Part shown: one piece after another, positions 12,222-38,011 of the stretch | How positions within the stretch are numbered: the stretch's first letter is position 1 | How the letters are laid out: each line of letters starts with the position of its first letter | Origin: Tetmemena sp. SeJ-2015 | Lineage: Eukaryota > Ciliophora > Spirotrichea > Sporadotrichida > Oxytrichidae | Assembly: GCA_027382625.1 (NCBI GenBank) | Contig: JAJKFJ010022749.1 | Location: 1 to 64,000 of the forward strand | Length of the DNA stretch: 64,000 bases | Reading direction: 5' to 3' | Program-made: the position numbers and the translations under genes | Notes under the pieces: model-generated | Database searches by the model: none | Told to the model about the DNA's origin: nothing | The model's input: the letters and a program-made list of their open reading frames with translations, nothing else

Positions 12222-12713
12222 GAAATTCCTCATATATAAAGTTTGCTGAGGATACCACTTATATTTTATTCATATTATAAGTTTTATTATTTTTAATATG
12301 TGAGTAAAATTCAAGCTATTATAGAAAATAAAAAACGTTCAATAAAAAACAATATTTCATCTTTACATTTTAATTTACGGAGGAGAGTTAACACGAAGAT
12401 GCTAAAACTTCGCATTCGAGTTTTCAATAAGCAACAAATTAAATTAAATGTGAAGCAAGGAGATCATTCATTAGTTAAGTTAAAAAGAAAAAGATAAAAC
12501 AATTTAAAGATAATAAATAATGTACTCTAAATTAGAGCTAAAAATTTATTGGATAAAATTACTAAGTAGTAATAAAATTGAAATAAAATTAGGGTTCCAG
12601 TTGACCTATTCCATAATAAAACAAACTTATTTAAATTTCAAAACCCCTTTAATATGATAAGAAAGTGAAAATAATTTTGTGTTATAATTAATTTCTTTAT
12701 AATATTTATAATC

Positions 12714-13640
12714 ATGCGAGTCAAACGCGAAATTACTCAAAAATAACTACATGATCCATCCTATCTCAGTTTCATTTTGACTCTAAGGTATGGATGTAGT
12801 CACCCTTATCAGTATTTAATAGCCATTCTCAACATCAACTCCATCGCAAAATGTTAAAGAGTGCCAGCGCGCACTATACTCTGCATTTGAAAGTTGCTTT
12901 GCAGATGAGAAAGTTGGGAGTTGCAGCTGTTCCTCATCGCACTTCTAATTCAGATGTCACATCAATTATTTGATTGATCCTCAAATTCTTCGCCACTAAG
13001 CGCACTTCAGTTTGGAGTAGCCCCGCGAAGATCTTCCATAGATAGTTTCCTTATCTCAAGATCTCCCCGTAGACTGTAGCAAACATCTTTTGTTGAAATG
13101 GCATAACGTACAAAATGTGAATCGAGTGAAGCGCTTTTATAGACTTCACTAAGCCATTTTATTATAATAATCTGAAATATATTTACGACTAGCTGCTCAG
13201 GTGTGAGAGGGATAGCGTGAATTTGTATGTCTGACGAAGCTGTGTTCACAACAACACCTTCATAAGAAGAGTTGGTACAAGAACACGATAACATAGAAGT
13301 TTACGAGTAGAAAATAAATTAACTACAAGTGCGTTACTTGCAGGAATCAGCGAAGACTCAGGCTTAGAAGCTTATGTCCCTTATCCTCGCTCTATCAAGC
13401 GAGAGCAGTATGTTGCGTTCCTTAAGAAGCTCAGAGAGAAGATCACAGACGGTTTAGATCGTTTTACTCGTTGACAACCTCAGCGTAAAAGAAAAAGGGA
13501 ACGAAGAAGGCATACGCTGGGGTTAAACCTCACTCCTGTTTTTTAATTTTCCATACTCCCCAAAAGTTCAACGGCATTTGAGTTTTACTGGAATTTATTT
13601 AAAGGACATTTATAAAAAGCTGTGCTCATCACTTGTTTGC
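12714..13640 (+). pseudogene. DDE transposase, Tc1/TBE type, frameshifted
   Basis: Starts MRVKREITQ at 12,714, some 75 bp inside the element end. The first catalytic Asp lies in DEAVF (codon at 13,233), the second in LLVDNLSV (codon at 13,473) and the Glu in FNGI-EFYWNLFKGH (codon at 13,580). This gives spacings of about 80 and 35 residues, as in Tc1/mariner, TBE and Tec transposases. A segment between the first two residues reads in another frame as ENKLTTSALLAGISEDSGLE and FLKKLREKITDGLDRF, typical of the core fold. At least three frameshifts are needed, so the gene is broken unless these are consensus errors. The product would cut and join DNA at the element ends and, in Oxytricha, TBE transposases take part in genome rearrangement. 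Confidence 0.75.
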
Positions 13641-13649
13641 TTTTGTTTA

Positions 13650-14900
13650 AAGGGCTACGATACGAGGTTTAAAAAGTGAGAAATTGTAAGAGAGGGGAAA
13701 AAGAGAAGCCCCAAAAGTTTGTGCGAGAAAGGTAAAATTGGAATTTATTTGGAAAAAGTTTTTTAAGCTTAATTAATCCCTGATTTAAGTCACTTTTGCT
13801 TATCGGGAAAAAGGGGTTTCTTAAAGGTCCTTTCTCTCTTCTTTTTGGGGCCAGAGGGGCCCTGGGGTTTTCCCCTCACCCTTCAAACCTTTGGCTCCCC
13901 GAAAATTTTATGTGAATTCTCTCGTCCCTAAGTTTTTTATAGTAATAGGCTTGCTCACCCCGATGCTTGTATTTTGCTTCCGTGCTTTTGATACCTTTGC
14001 CTCTCCTCAAAAAAGTAATCCAGTCCCGGGGGTTTCTCAAACACATTAAAACCCCAAAATTTACTAGAAAATGGGGATCCCTTCTGAATGCTCAAACCAT
14101 TCGTCGTTTTAAAAAAACCCCTTGTTTTTTGGGGTTTTTTCCTTCTAATTAAATCTTTTCCCTTTGTGTGGAAATTTTAATGATTCTTTAAAGGGACTCT
14201 GCACTCAGAAAAAGGACCCCAAAAGGGAAGAACCTTCTTCGGGCCAACTTGTTTGAGAGTTTTTTTAGGAAGGAATAGAGCAACCCCCGGGGATCTCCCA
14301 TCGCATCGTAAACATTTTAGTTTTAATTCGGGTTTATTTTTTGGGGGGGAAAGACTTTTGTTTTGGGGCTTTTTTCCCAGCGGAATTGCGGGGGTTTGGG
14401 AACACTCTTTTCCCAAATGGAAAATTGAAGTTGGGTTTTCCACAAAAACCAAAGGCCAAGCCCATCTAAAATTTTAAAAACCTTGGAGAAGGTATAGATT
14501 TAAAAGGGAAGGCAAGAAAGAAAAAGGAGGAAGAGGTGAAAAAAAATTGGGGTATTATAGGGTTGGTCCGTTGGGTTGAATGGAAAATTTTTTCAAAATT
14601 CAAATTTTTTGATCAATATAAAAAAAAGTCCTTGGTTTAAAGATTTTCAAAAAAATTAAAACTTTTAAAATTTTATAAAAAAAATTTAAAAAGTTAGAGG
14701 AGTAAAATTTAAAGAAACCCTTTATAAAACCAAAAATTTCATTTTTTTTTGAGAAAAGGGGAAAGGCGGGGAAAAATTTAAATTAAAACAAAAATTAAAA
14801 TTCTCCCCTTTTTAAATTTTTTTAAAAAAGGTTTTGGGGTTTTAAGTTTTGCAATTTAAAATTTTAATAAAGAAAAAAATTATAACAATTATTTTCACTT
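13650..14900. other. right half of element, homopolymer-inflated
   Basis: Runs of G, C, A and T of four to eight bases are far more frequent here than elsewhere, and all frames are broken. A second element gene could be present but cannot be read. Confidence 0.4.
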
Positions 14901-14949
14901 TCCCTTTCTTTATTAGGGGGTTTTGGGGGTTTTGATTTTTCACAGAATA

Positions 14950-15360
14950 TATTTTGCTTTTTATATCCTAGCAACTTATATATGTTAGAGTACCAGGCTC
15001 TGAGTTATAAGAAATCGAAATTCTGTAAAAGCTTATTTCAAGATTAAGAAGAATAGGCAGTAGATCATCTATATTTTGACAGAATTTTAAAAAAGTAAAA
15101 ATAAATTTAAAATTTTTTATTTCTTTCAATCTATCTTAATTTTTGTCATTTAAATTTTAAAAGTTTTTTAATTATTATATTTATAAAACCTTTTTCAAAT
15201 TTATTTAACTAAATTTTTATTTTAAAAAAATCCAAATTTATTTAAAAATTTAAAAGATTTTAATAGATTATTATCTGAGGTCTCGTAGATATTTTTAGCT
15301 TTTAAATAACATTAAAAAATATTGAGTGTCTTGAGACAAAGATCTTACTAGAATTATTTA
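14950..15360. other. AT-rich spacer
   Basis: Nothing recognisable. It separates the telomere-bearing element from F-box copy B. Confidence 0.4.
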
Positions 15361-15369
15361 AACAAATAT

Positions 15370-16498
15370 AATTCTTAGAATTCTTGAACATAGAATAGTC
15401 TTAAGTATGAAGAAGCTTTTACCAATTTTAATTCCTCTATTCTTTCTAAGTTAATGAAATCCTAGATATCCGATACATATAATTAAAAACTTTTATTCGA
15501 TACCCTTATAGTTTTGCTGATTAAATTTTCTAAAGTAAGACAATTTGTGGGAATAAATCTGAACAAATCCGAATAAATAAGCGAGAAATTGCATGTACTA
15601 GGATTCACTAAATGAATTAAAAAAAGTTTTGCAGTTTTTTAATTTTGGTTGCTTGGATTAAAAAGGGATATTGCTTTGATTCCCAAAGCTAATTTGCGTC
15701 GATAAGGTTGTATCTTATTCTATGAAAACGCAATTTGAGGGAATCAACTTTTATGTCCCTGAGAAGCAGAATTTAATCTTGGAATATTGCTAAGTCTAAC
15801 TCCTCAAACTTAGAAGAAGCTTACAAGCATTGATTTAGATAGTCAATAAAAATATAATTTTAGAAGTCACTATTCTTAAATTTGAAATGGCCGCATATTG
15901 ATACTTATCTTTGCCCTAGAACTTAGGTAAGTTAAACCAAAAGTTAAAAGCCTAGTTTAAACATAGCATCTGTACTATAAAATGTCTCCAATTTTTATTA
16001 AAAAAAATAACATTTTAAAGATGTCTTAATTTTCTTGAATCTATTTGAAAATCCTATCTAATTAGATTACTTTTAGTCATTTGTCTGCTCTTTTTAATAA
16101 ATCCTTTTTTATAAATTATTTATCTCTAAGATCTGATCTGTAAAAATGATTTTCACAGAAGCCCCTATGTTAGCTAGTAAATGAAAATAGCTATCAGTTC
16201 TATCCATGTATGCAGTGAGGTCGGAATCAGTTTTTAGTAGTAATTTATTGTAGAGGAATTTGTTTATGTTAAAACTCATTTTCCTAGATTCCTAGTTATA
16301 GGATTTGTACTCCAATACGGCAGCATGAGCTCTCTTGCTAAAATATTTTTATGTTCACAATATCTTTAAAATAATTATAATGAGTTGAAACTTATGGAGA
16401 ATCTCATTCACTGTTAAAAACTCAGATATAATAAATATTAAAATAGATATCTCAAAGTAATGTGGCTTAGATAGCTTGATTCTTTATTTTCCTTCCAT
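15370..16498 (-). CDS. F-box-like protein, array copy B
   Basis: Starts MEGKQRIKLSKPHYFEIS at ATG 16,498. The F-box-like part reads FLTVNEILHKFQLISKRAH after removal of the IES at 16,342-16,380, then AAVLEYKS and FNINKFLYNKLLLKTDSD. The frame stays open for about 250 residues through KFEELDLAIFQDQILLL and LKLRFHRIRYN to about 15,640. A one-base homopolymer change there must be corrected to reach NPSTCNFSLIYSDLFRFIP, as in copies A and C. No LRR or WD repeat was certain in the C-terminal part. It is the cleanest of the three copies and best shows the intended protein. Confidence 0.55.
16342..16380 (-). other. IES in F-box copy B, pointer TTA
   Basis: It lies at the same codon as the copy A IES, with flanking TTA (TAA at 16,339-16,341 and 16,378-16,380 on +). 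The internal sequence is unlike that of copy A. Removal gives KFQLISKRAHAAV in frame. Confidence 0.75.
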
Positions 16499-17039
16499 TA
16501 TCTCTTGACTAAATTTGAGATTTTATATTGATCAAATTTTCTTATTTGAAATTTATAATGTCAATCATTCAACTTATATCACGATGTGATCAGATTCTCC
16601 TCAACAATATTGAATTTTAACACTCATCATGCATTATATATATTTCTTGTTTTCTCTATAAAATATTTTATTATAGTTATGTTTAATTTAATGTGTAGGC
16701 GGGGATTTTATTCCTCTTAACTTATTCAATCCTTATTTTCACTTTATTTATTTAATAATCAAAAAAAAATATTTACGAAATTAATTTAATTTATTTTAGT
16801 AATCTATATTTATTATCTCAAATAAAAAGTTAATTAATTTACAGCGAATTATTTAATAAATTTTCTCTGTTATCATAAAGAATAGTCTCTATTATAAAAA
16901 GGTCGGAACTTGAATTTTACTTGATCTCCATTATCCCTCTTCATTTCATTATATTAGAATCAGAATTATCTTTAATTAATTATTTTTATAGTTTATTTAA
17001 AAAATAATTAAAAATATTTTTATATATCTGTCGATTTAT

Positions 17040-17755
17040 ATTGCGAATTCCTAAGCTTCTAAGATTACAGGATTCTTTTAATTAGAAGATTTTCTTATTA
17101 GTTCTATCTTAAAAGGAGAATAAAAGACTACCTTGATTGTGTACTTTGAAAATATTACTTCTATCCGTTTGGTACCTGTCATATTTTTGCTCTTTTAAAT
17201 AAACGTTACAAGAGTTTTAAATGTTAATTCCCTTTAATTATAAATAAATAGTAAATAAACAAAAGAATAATTAAATTTTACTCTTTTTACATCTAGTTCC
17301 ATTTTCGAGAGTATCATTACATATTTAGGTTTTTTATCTATGGCCTTCAGCCATTTCTTCTACTTTTTATAATTAATATTCTGTGCACATGTTCTAAAAT
17401 ATCAGTATTAACTTTATAAAAAAATAATAGAAGGACATATTTCTATATTTAACTATTCTTCCAAGCTTCTAGAATTCATTATTTTGTTATATGGCAAAAA
17501 ATGCTGTAAAAGGCTTTCGCAATTCTCCTCTATATAATTGCTATTTAAAAATAAATAAATTATTCATTCAATAAAAATATATTAACAATAATCTACAAAA
17601 ATTTATTATAACAGATGTATTATAGCTGTTGTCAAAATCTATGGCTGTGATTTCTGAATAAAACCTTTTTTACTGTTAAGATAAGTTTATGAAGTGTTTT
17701 TTATTGCCTCTCGCTTTTAAGTACAAAATCCTCAATAATTACTACATAAGGTTTC
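17040..17755 (-). pseudogene. array family 2, copy 3 (truncated)
   Basis: Only the segment after the start survives: the KARGK/LYLK part near 17,715 (complement of CTCGCTTTTAAGTACAAAAT) and the C-terminal part with IEVVF-like and EAQEF-like sequence near 17,045-17,160. The N-terminal block (VNIKMKRV) present in the other copies is missing at about 17,750. Probably a degenerate copy or a rearrangement product. Confidence 0.45.
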
Positions 17756-17759
17756 AACT

Positions 17760-18184
17760 ATCAGAAATGGAAATCATTAATTTTGGATACATAATTCAAC
17801 TTGGGGACTATACACTACTCTAGCTGCTTCAGATCTAACCATTACCGATGCACCCTTCCTTCAATGCAATACTATACACTACTCAGTGCCAGATTAATAT
17901 TACAGAACGATTCTAGGCAAATGCATCTTAACAAAGGCTCTTAATAATTGCCTGCAAGTCACTTTACCAATTGCGAATCCTACTTTGGTTCCACTTCACT
18001 GGTATAGATTATAACTTTCTAATTTAAATATTTCGGTTTTGATAACTTTAATTTAGAATTTATTCCTTTTGACTTGATATGCTTACAACACAAATTTTAG
18101 ACCTTTACTTTTAATATATAATATTTTTATATGCAACAAAAATATTTACATCTCAATCAAAAATTTAATTGTATTTTACTCTTT
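17760..18184. other. unique-looking spacer with short duplication
   Basis: ACTATACACTACTC occurs twice (about 17,808 and 17,870), 60 bp apart. The stretch is less AT-rich than its surroundings, but no frame could be supported. Confidence 0.3.
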
Positions 18185-18689
18185 AATATAGGATGAATAG
18201 AAATAGGTGATTAAAGAATTCTAGACAAATTCATAAAGAGAATTAAAAAGTCATTCGAGATGATAATTAATTAATCATTAGTTTCATTAATTCATTTATT
18301 AAAAATGGGTTTTCTTCTTCCTGGAAGGCAAGCAGTATTCGTTTCTTGAGCAAACTATTTTCTTTCATAGAGCTGACCTTCTGGCCTCCTTCAAAATATT
18401 TAGCTCCATCTCTTCTATAAGGTATTGTAAGAAATATTCTAATAATTATTTAACGAATAGAGGAAGGATCAAACTACAATCAGTGAAAGTTGATAAGTAA
18501 TAAAGAGATAGAAGAAAGTGAATCTTGAGAAGGATCCTTTATCACACAAAATAAAGTTAGACTTATGAATGAAATACTTCTGAGTAGCAGTGTAGTAGTC
18601 AAAATCTTGGCAGGTAGCTTGTTCCTTTTAAAACCCATGTATTTTAGTTATATCAATTAGCGATAACCTATTTCTATTCATCCTATATT
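18185..18689. mobile_element. MITE-like element with 24-bp inverted repeats
   Basis: TATAGGATGAATAGAAATAG at 18,187 is matched exactly by its complement ending at 18,687; the identity covers 22 bp and extends with one mismatch to about 24. The inverted repeats bound a 505-bp segment without an obvious gene. This is the structure of a non-autonomous DNA element, although no clear target duplication was found. Confidence 0.5.
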
Positions 18690-18956
18690 GAATTTTAATG
18701 ATAATTGATGATGTCTATATCTTGTTTTTCAGATAAAATTAAAAAAAATAATTTCTTTCCTAAATTAAAATTAGACTTGGAGATTTGGGTTTATCAAAGA
18801 GATTAACCTCTATTTTTAAAAGCTTAGAACTTGACTTATGGCAGATTTCCAAATCCCCTAAAGCCATTGTTTTCGAAACAGTTTTATCTTTAAATTAATA
18901 TTTGAATAGCTAATTTAATAAATGCCTAAATATATATTAGATCTTTCGATTTATAT

Positions 18957-20032
18957 TGCAAATTCTTAAGCTTCTATGATGATAGGGTTCTTATTAAGCA
19001 TGCCTTTTTTTAACAGTCCTATCTTCAAAGGAGAATAAAACACTACCTCTATTTTTTTCTTTGAATGTATTTCTTCTACACGCTTCTTACCTACTATAGT
19101 TTTGCTCTTATAATTAACTTTACAAGAGTTTTATATTAAAATAAATGAAATGTAAAGTATTTTTAAAAAATATGCTCAAAAATATAAATTTTGCTCTATC
19201 TACTTCCCAGTTCTATTGTATCATTTTATATAGAAGTTTGCACTATATTTTCATTAGCGGTTTCTTCTGCTTGTGTTATTTAATAATTTTAAACATTTTT
19301 TTAAAATTCTTAAATTTTTCAAAAAAATATTAATTAAGTAAAAATTTTATTTTAAAATTTTTGTTAAAAAATAAAGGGAGATTTGCAACTTTGGGTTGAA
19401 ATCCAGAATCCCCCTGATCTGGGGGCCGATAGCTTTCAAAATTAATTTTTTTTCTTTAATCATCTTCTAGCAACTCTCAGTTGTGAATTTAAAAATTTTT
19501 AAAAATTAAAAAAAATTTTGCTTATCTTTTCCCCCCCTTTCAAAAAAAATTTCTAAAATTTTTAATGAAGGTTTTTTTTTTTGACAATTCCCTTCCCTGT
19601 TTATTATTTTAATTTTAAAAAATTTAAATTCCTTTTTTTAATTAAATTATATAATTATATTTAACTAGTCTTCCTAACTTCTAAGATCAACTATTTTGTT
19701 ATATTGCAACAAATTTTATAAGAGAATTTTGTGATTCTCTTCTATAAAATTGCTGTTAAAATACTAAAAATTAGAAATTCTTTTTAATATAAATTTAAAC
19801 CAACAATCAAATGGATAATAAATTTATTATAACAAATTTATTTTTAGCTCTTGTCAAACTCAAACACTTTGATGTCTGAATAGTACCTTTTTTGTTATGA
19901 AGATAAGTTTATGAAGTCAGTTCTCTTGCCTCTCGCTTTTAAGTACAAAATCATGAAATGCTTGAAAGGCAATTTTACTCTCTTCACTTTAATATTTGCA
20001 TCTACAACCTCTTAAAAAGACATTGTTTGCAT
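18957..20032 (-). CDS. array family 2, copy 4
   Basis: Starts MQTMSFQEVVDANIKVKRVK at ATG 20,032, then LPFKHFMILYLKARGKRTDF and IKVFEFDKSQKQ. The C-terminal part reads KRVEEIHSKKKIEVVFYSPL, KIGLLKKG and NPIIIEAQEFAI near 18,965. Between them (19,330-19,650) is a homopolymer-rich block that resembles 2,280-2,470, probably an insertion or a poorly resolved IES. The terminal stop is not certain because the frame stays open beyond 18,957. This is the most complete N-terminus of the family. No domain is recognised. Confidence 0.5.
19330..19650. repeat. damaged repeat shared with 2,280-2,470
   Basis: It shares TTTCTTTAATCATCTTC and CTCTCAG with the segment at 2,280-2,470 and has inflated homopolymers. 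It interrupts array family 2 copy 4. Confidence 0.35.
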
Positions 20033-20039
20033 GAAATTT

Positions 20040-20780
20040 GATAAATATAAAGTTTGAAAAGGAGAGTTTATAGTGTTTTTTTTTTTAAATTAAAAGTATA
20101 ATAATTATCATAATGTGTGACATATAAAATACTTATCGCTTTCTAATCAGTTACAAACAAAGAATATTTTTATTTTTACACTTTTTTTAATTTATTTTTG
20201 GGGTTTTTGAATTTTTTAAATTAAATTTGAAAAAATAAAATAAATCTTTGGAAAATTAAAATGGTTTTTAAATAAAAAAAATTAAAAGGCTTAATTATGG
20301 TGGAACTTATATGCTAATAGATATTTTATATCTTTTAGATAAAAGAGGATTTCTGGAAGCATAGATAACAGTAATATCTTAATATTCTTTTCCAATAAAA
20401 ATTTTTTAAAACTCTAATTTTAACTAAAGGATTTTTAAAATTAAAAAAATGAAATAATACCAGAAATTGTCATGAAGTTGATGAAAGAAGAAACTAGCAC
20501 ATATTTTGAATAGCTATTGATTAATAAACATATCACGATCTGTTTCAGTCATTTTTCCCCCTTAATTGATTCTCCTTATTTATAATTTTTATAATTAATT
20601 TTCTTTAACTCTCAATTATAATGATTTGATATAGCAATATGTCTCAGCTAGACCTCAAATTATCAAAATAATTTAATTTTTTTTATCGTTTTTTATTATT
20701 TGTGGACTCATAGGTATTAAAAATAAAGATACTTAGTGTCTTGAAACTGTAATAAGGATGGAATTAATTATTAAACATGC
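20040..20780. other. AT-rich spacer in the array
   Basis: Nothing coding seen. Long T and A runs at 20,080-20,450. Confidence 0.4.
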
Positions 20781-20812
20781 TAATTTTTAGAATGAATAAA
20801 GCGAAAGTAGAT

Positions 20813-22149
20813 TCAAGTATGCAGTTGCATTAATGAATTTAATATCCTAAACTCTTTCTAAGTTAATGAAGTCTTTTATTTGCAATAGATTTAAATCAAG
20901 AAAAATAATTTCAATACCTTGCTGGTCTTGCAGAGAGCATTTTCGAAAGTAAGACTTTGAGTCTAATTAAATTTGAACAAGCCAGTGTACAAAAGAGAGA
21001 AATTGCAATTATTTGGATTCACGATATGAATTAATATGATATTCAATGATTTATTAAGTTTAATTTTGCTTGCTTGGATTAAAAATGGATACCGTTTTAA
21101 TTCCCTAAGTTGATCCTCTTCTGGAAGGTTGTGTCTTATTCTATGCAAACGCAATTTGAGGGAATCAACTTTTATGTTCCTGAGAAGCAGAATTTAATCT
21201 TGAAATATTGCTAAGTCTAACTCCTCGAACTTAGAGGACGCCTGCAAGCATTGAAGTAGGTAGACAAAAATTTAAAATAATAAAATATTATGCCATTATT
21301 CTTGAATTTGAAATGGGCTCCGATTGATATTTATCTTTGCTCTAGGACTCGAGTAAGTTAGAATAATAGTTGAAATCCTAGTTTATATATCACATCTTCG
21401 ATTAAGAATGTCTTAAAATAATATTTCTTGTTAAATTAAAATATGTCTTAATTTTCGTAAATCTGTTTGAAATTTTTTGAGAGTAAGTTTTTAAATATTC
21501 TTTTAAGCCACTTGTCTAATTAGTATAATGAAACCTGTTTGAAAACTCTGATATTTCTATGATCTACTCTGTGAAAATGACTTTCACAAAAGCTACTAAG
21601 TTAGCTAGTTTATGGAAAATGCTTTCCATATTATCGATTAATTTGGGGATGTTATTGACAGTTTTTAGGAGTATTGAATGGTAGAGGAATTTGTTGATGT
21701 TAAAGGTCAACTTCCTAGCTTCCTTGTTATTTTATTTGTACTCCAATACTGCAGCATGAGCTCTCTTGCTAATTTAAATTTTAATATAGTCAGAGATTAA
21801 GTAAGTAGAGGGTATTAGTAGGAAGGAAAAAATTGTAATTAAAAATAAGCATGTCAGTGAAGTTTTCATGATTCATATCTTAAAAGAAAAAGTTTTTTTA
21901 GTGCAAGCGCTTTATTAACATTAAAAATTAAATTAATTTAAAAAGGAATTATCATTTCATGAAAGGTCTCTAATCCTGTCTGCTTATAATATATATATTA
22001 ACAGATATTTTAACTAATTATATCTAATAGGTTAAAGTTTATTAAGAATCTCATTAACGGTGAGAAACTGAGATAGAATAATAAAATTAAAAATAGATAT
22101 CTCGAAGAATAGCGGCTTGGATAGTCTTAAGCTTTATTTCCCTTTCCAT
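20813..22149 (-). CDS. F-box-like protein, array copy C
   Basis: ATG at 22,149 is out of frame by one base with the F-box part, so the start is damaged or miscalled. The intended frame reads KPLFFEIS, then FLTVNEILNKLQPISKRAH after removal of a 255-bp IES (21,774-22,028), and ends after NSLMQLHT at TGA 20,813-20,815. The C-terminal half is the most complete of the three copies: IFQDQILLLRNIKVDSLKLR, LHRIRHNLPEEDQLRELKRY, NPNNCNFSLLYTGLFKFN. Confidence 0.5.
21774..22028 (-). other. long IES in F-box copy C, pointer ATTAG
   Basis: It is flanked by ATTAG (CTAAT on + at 21,769-21,773 and 22,024-22,028), at the same codon as the IESs of copies A and B, but 255 bp long. Removal gives NKLQPISKRAHAAVLEY in frame. 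Confidence 0.75.
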
Positions 22150-22363
22150 TTTAACTTGGATTTGTTACCAATTTATAAGAACCTAATATAAACCTATCCT
22201 ATTTAAATGTTATAATGCTAATTTTTTTAATACTCATTTTAGGATTCAGATGCTAATATTTATTTTCAGCATTCATAGTTGATATCTACTATGAAGGTTA
22301 CTTCAATTAATCTAGATAACCATTAGATTTATAGTTTTTCTTGACTTTTTTTATCTCAATTAG
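22150..22363. other. spacer between array and kinesin gene
   Basis: About 210 bp of AT-rich DNA between the F-box copy C start and the kinesin-13 stop. No feature is recognised. Confidence 0.4.
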
Positions 22364-37795
<15,432 letters not shown>

Positions 37796-38011
37796 AGTAG
37801 AGTGTGAATTGATACCTCTGTTTTTCTCTGCCTGCGTCTGGGGCTTTTAATTTGATTTCATATTCGAAAAATTTGATAATCTCCTTCAAAATATTAAATT
37901 ATCTTAATTATCTTCTCGATGAGTAAATCTTTTTTAAGATTAGAAAGGGAAATGATAGTTTTTGATGGATTATAAATCCTAGATTATCTATATTTAAGTT
38001 GAAACCGCACT
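37796..38011. promoter_or_regulatory. divergent spacer, kinesin-13 and coiled-coil gene
   Basis: About 215 bp separates the kinesin-13 start (minus) from the ATG at 38,012 (plus). It must hold both 5' ends. No motif is recognised. Confidence 0.35.

Larger units (their letters stand above)
12639..14934 (+). mobile_element. TBE-like telomere-bearing element, copy 2
   Basis: A 2.3-kb element. Its left end is CAAAACCCC (12,639-12,647), and its right end is GGGGGTTTTGGGGGTTTTG (14,916-14,934), nearly two units of the stichotrich telomere repeat. The next roughly 60-70 bp inside each end are inverted repeats of each other, sharing AAGTGAAAATAATT and TTTCTTTAT. Inside the left end a DDE transposase begins at 12,714. 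Telomere-bearing elements (TBE, and the related Tec elements of Euplotes) have this organisation and are removed during macronuclear development. The usual TBE is about 4 kb, so this is a deletion derivative or a different subgroup. The right half (13,650-14,900) shows inflated homopolymers. Confidence 0.75.

Noticed and set aside
13007..13294. A 95-residue minus-strand protein in the transposon
   Set aside because: It is antisense to the transposase catalytic core (DEAVF, VDNLSV), shows no motif of its own, and the matching stretch in copy 1 is broken.
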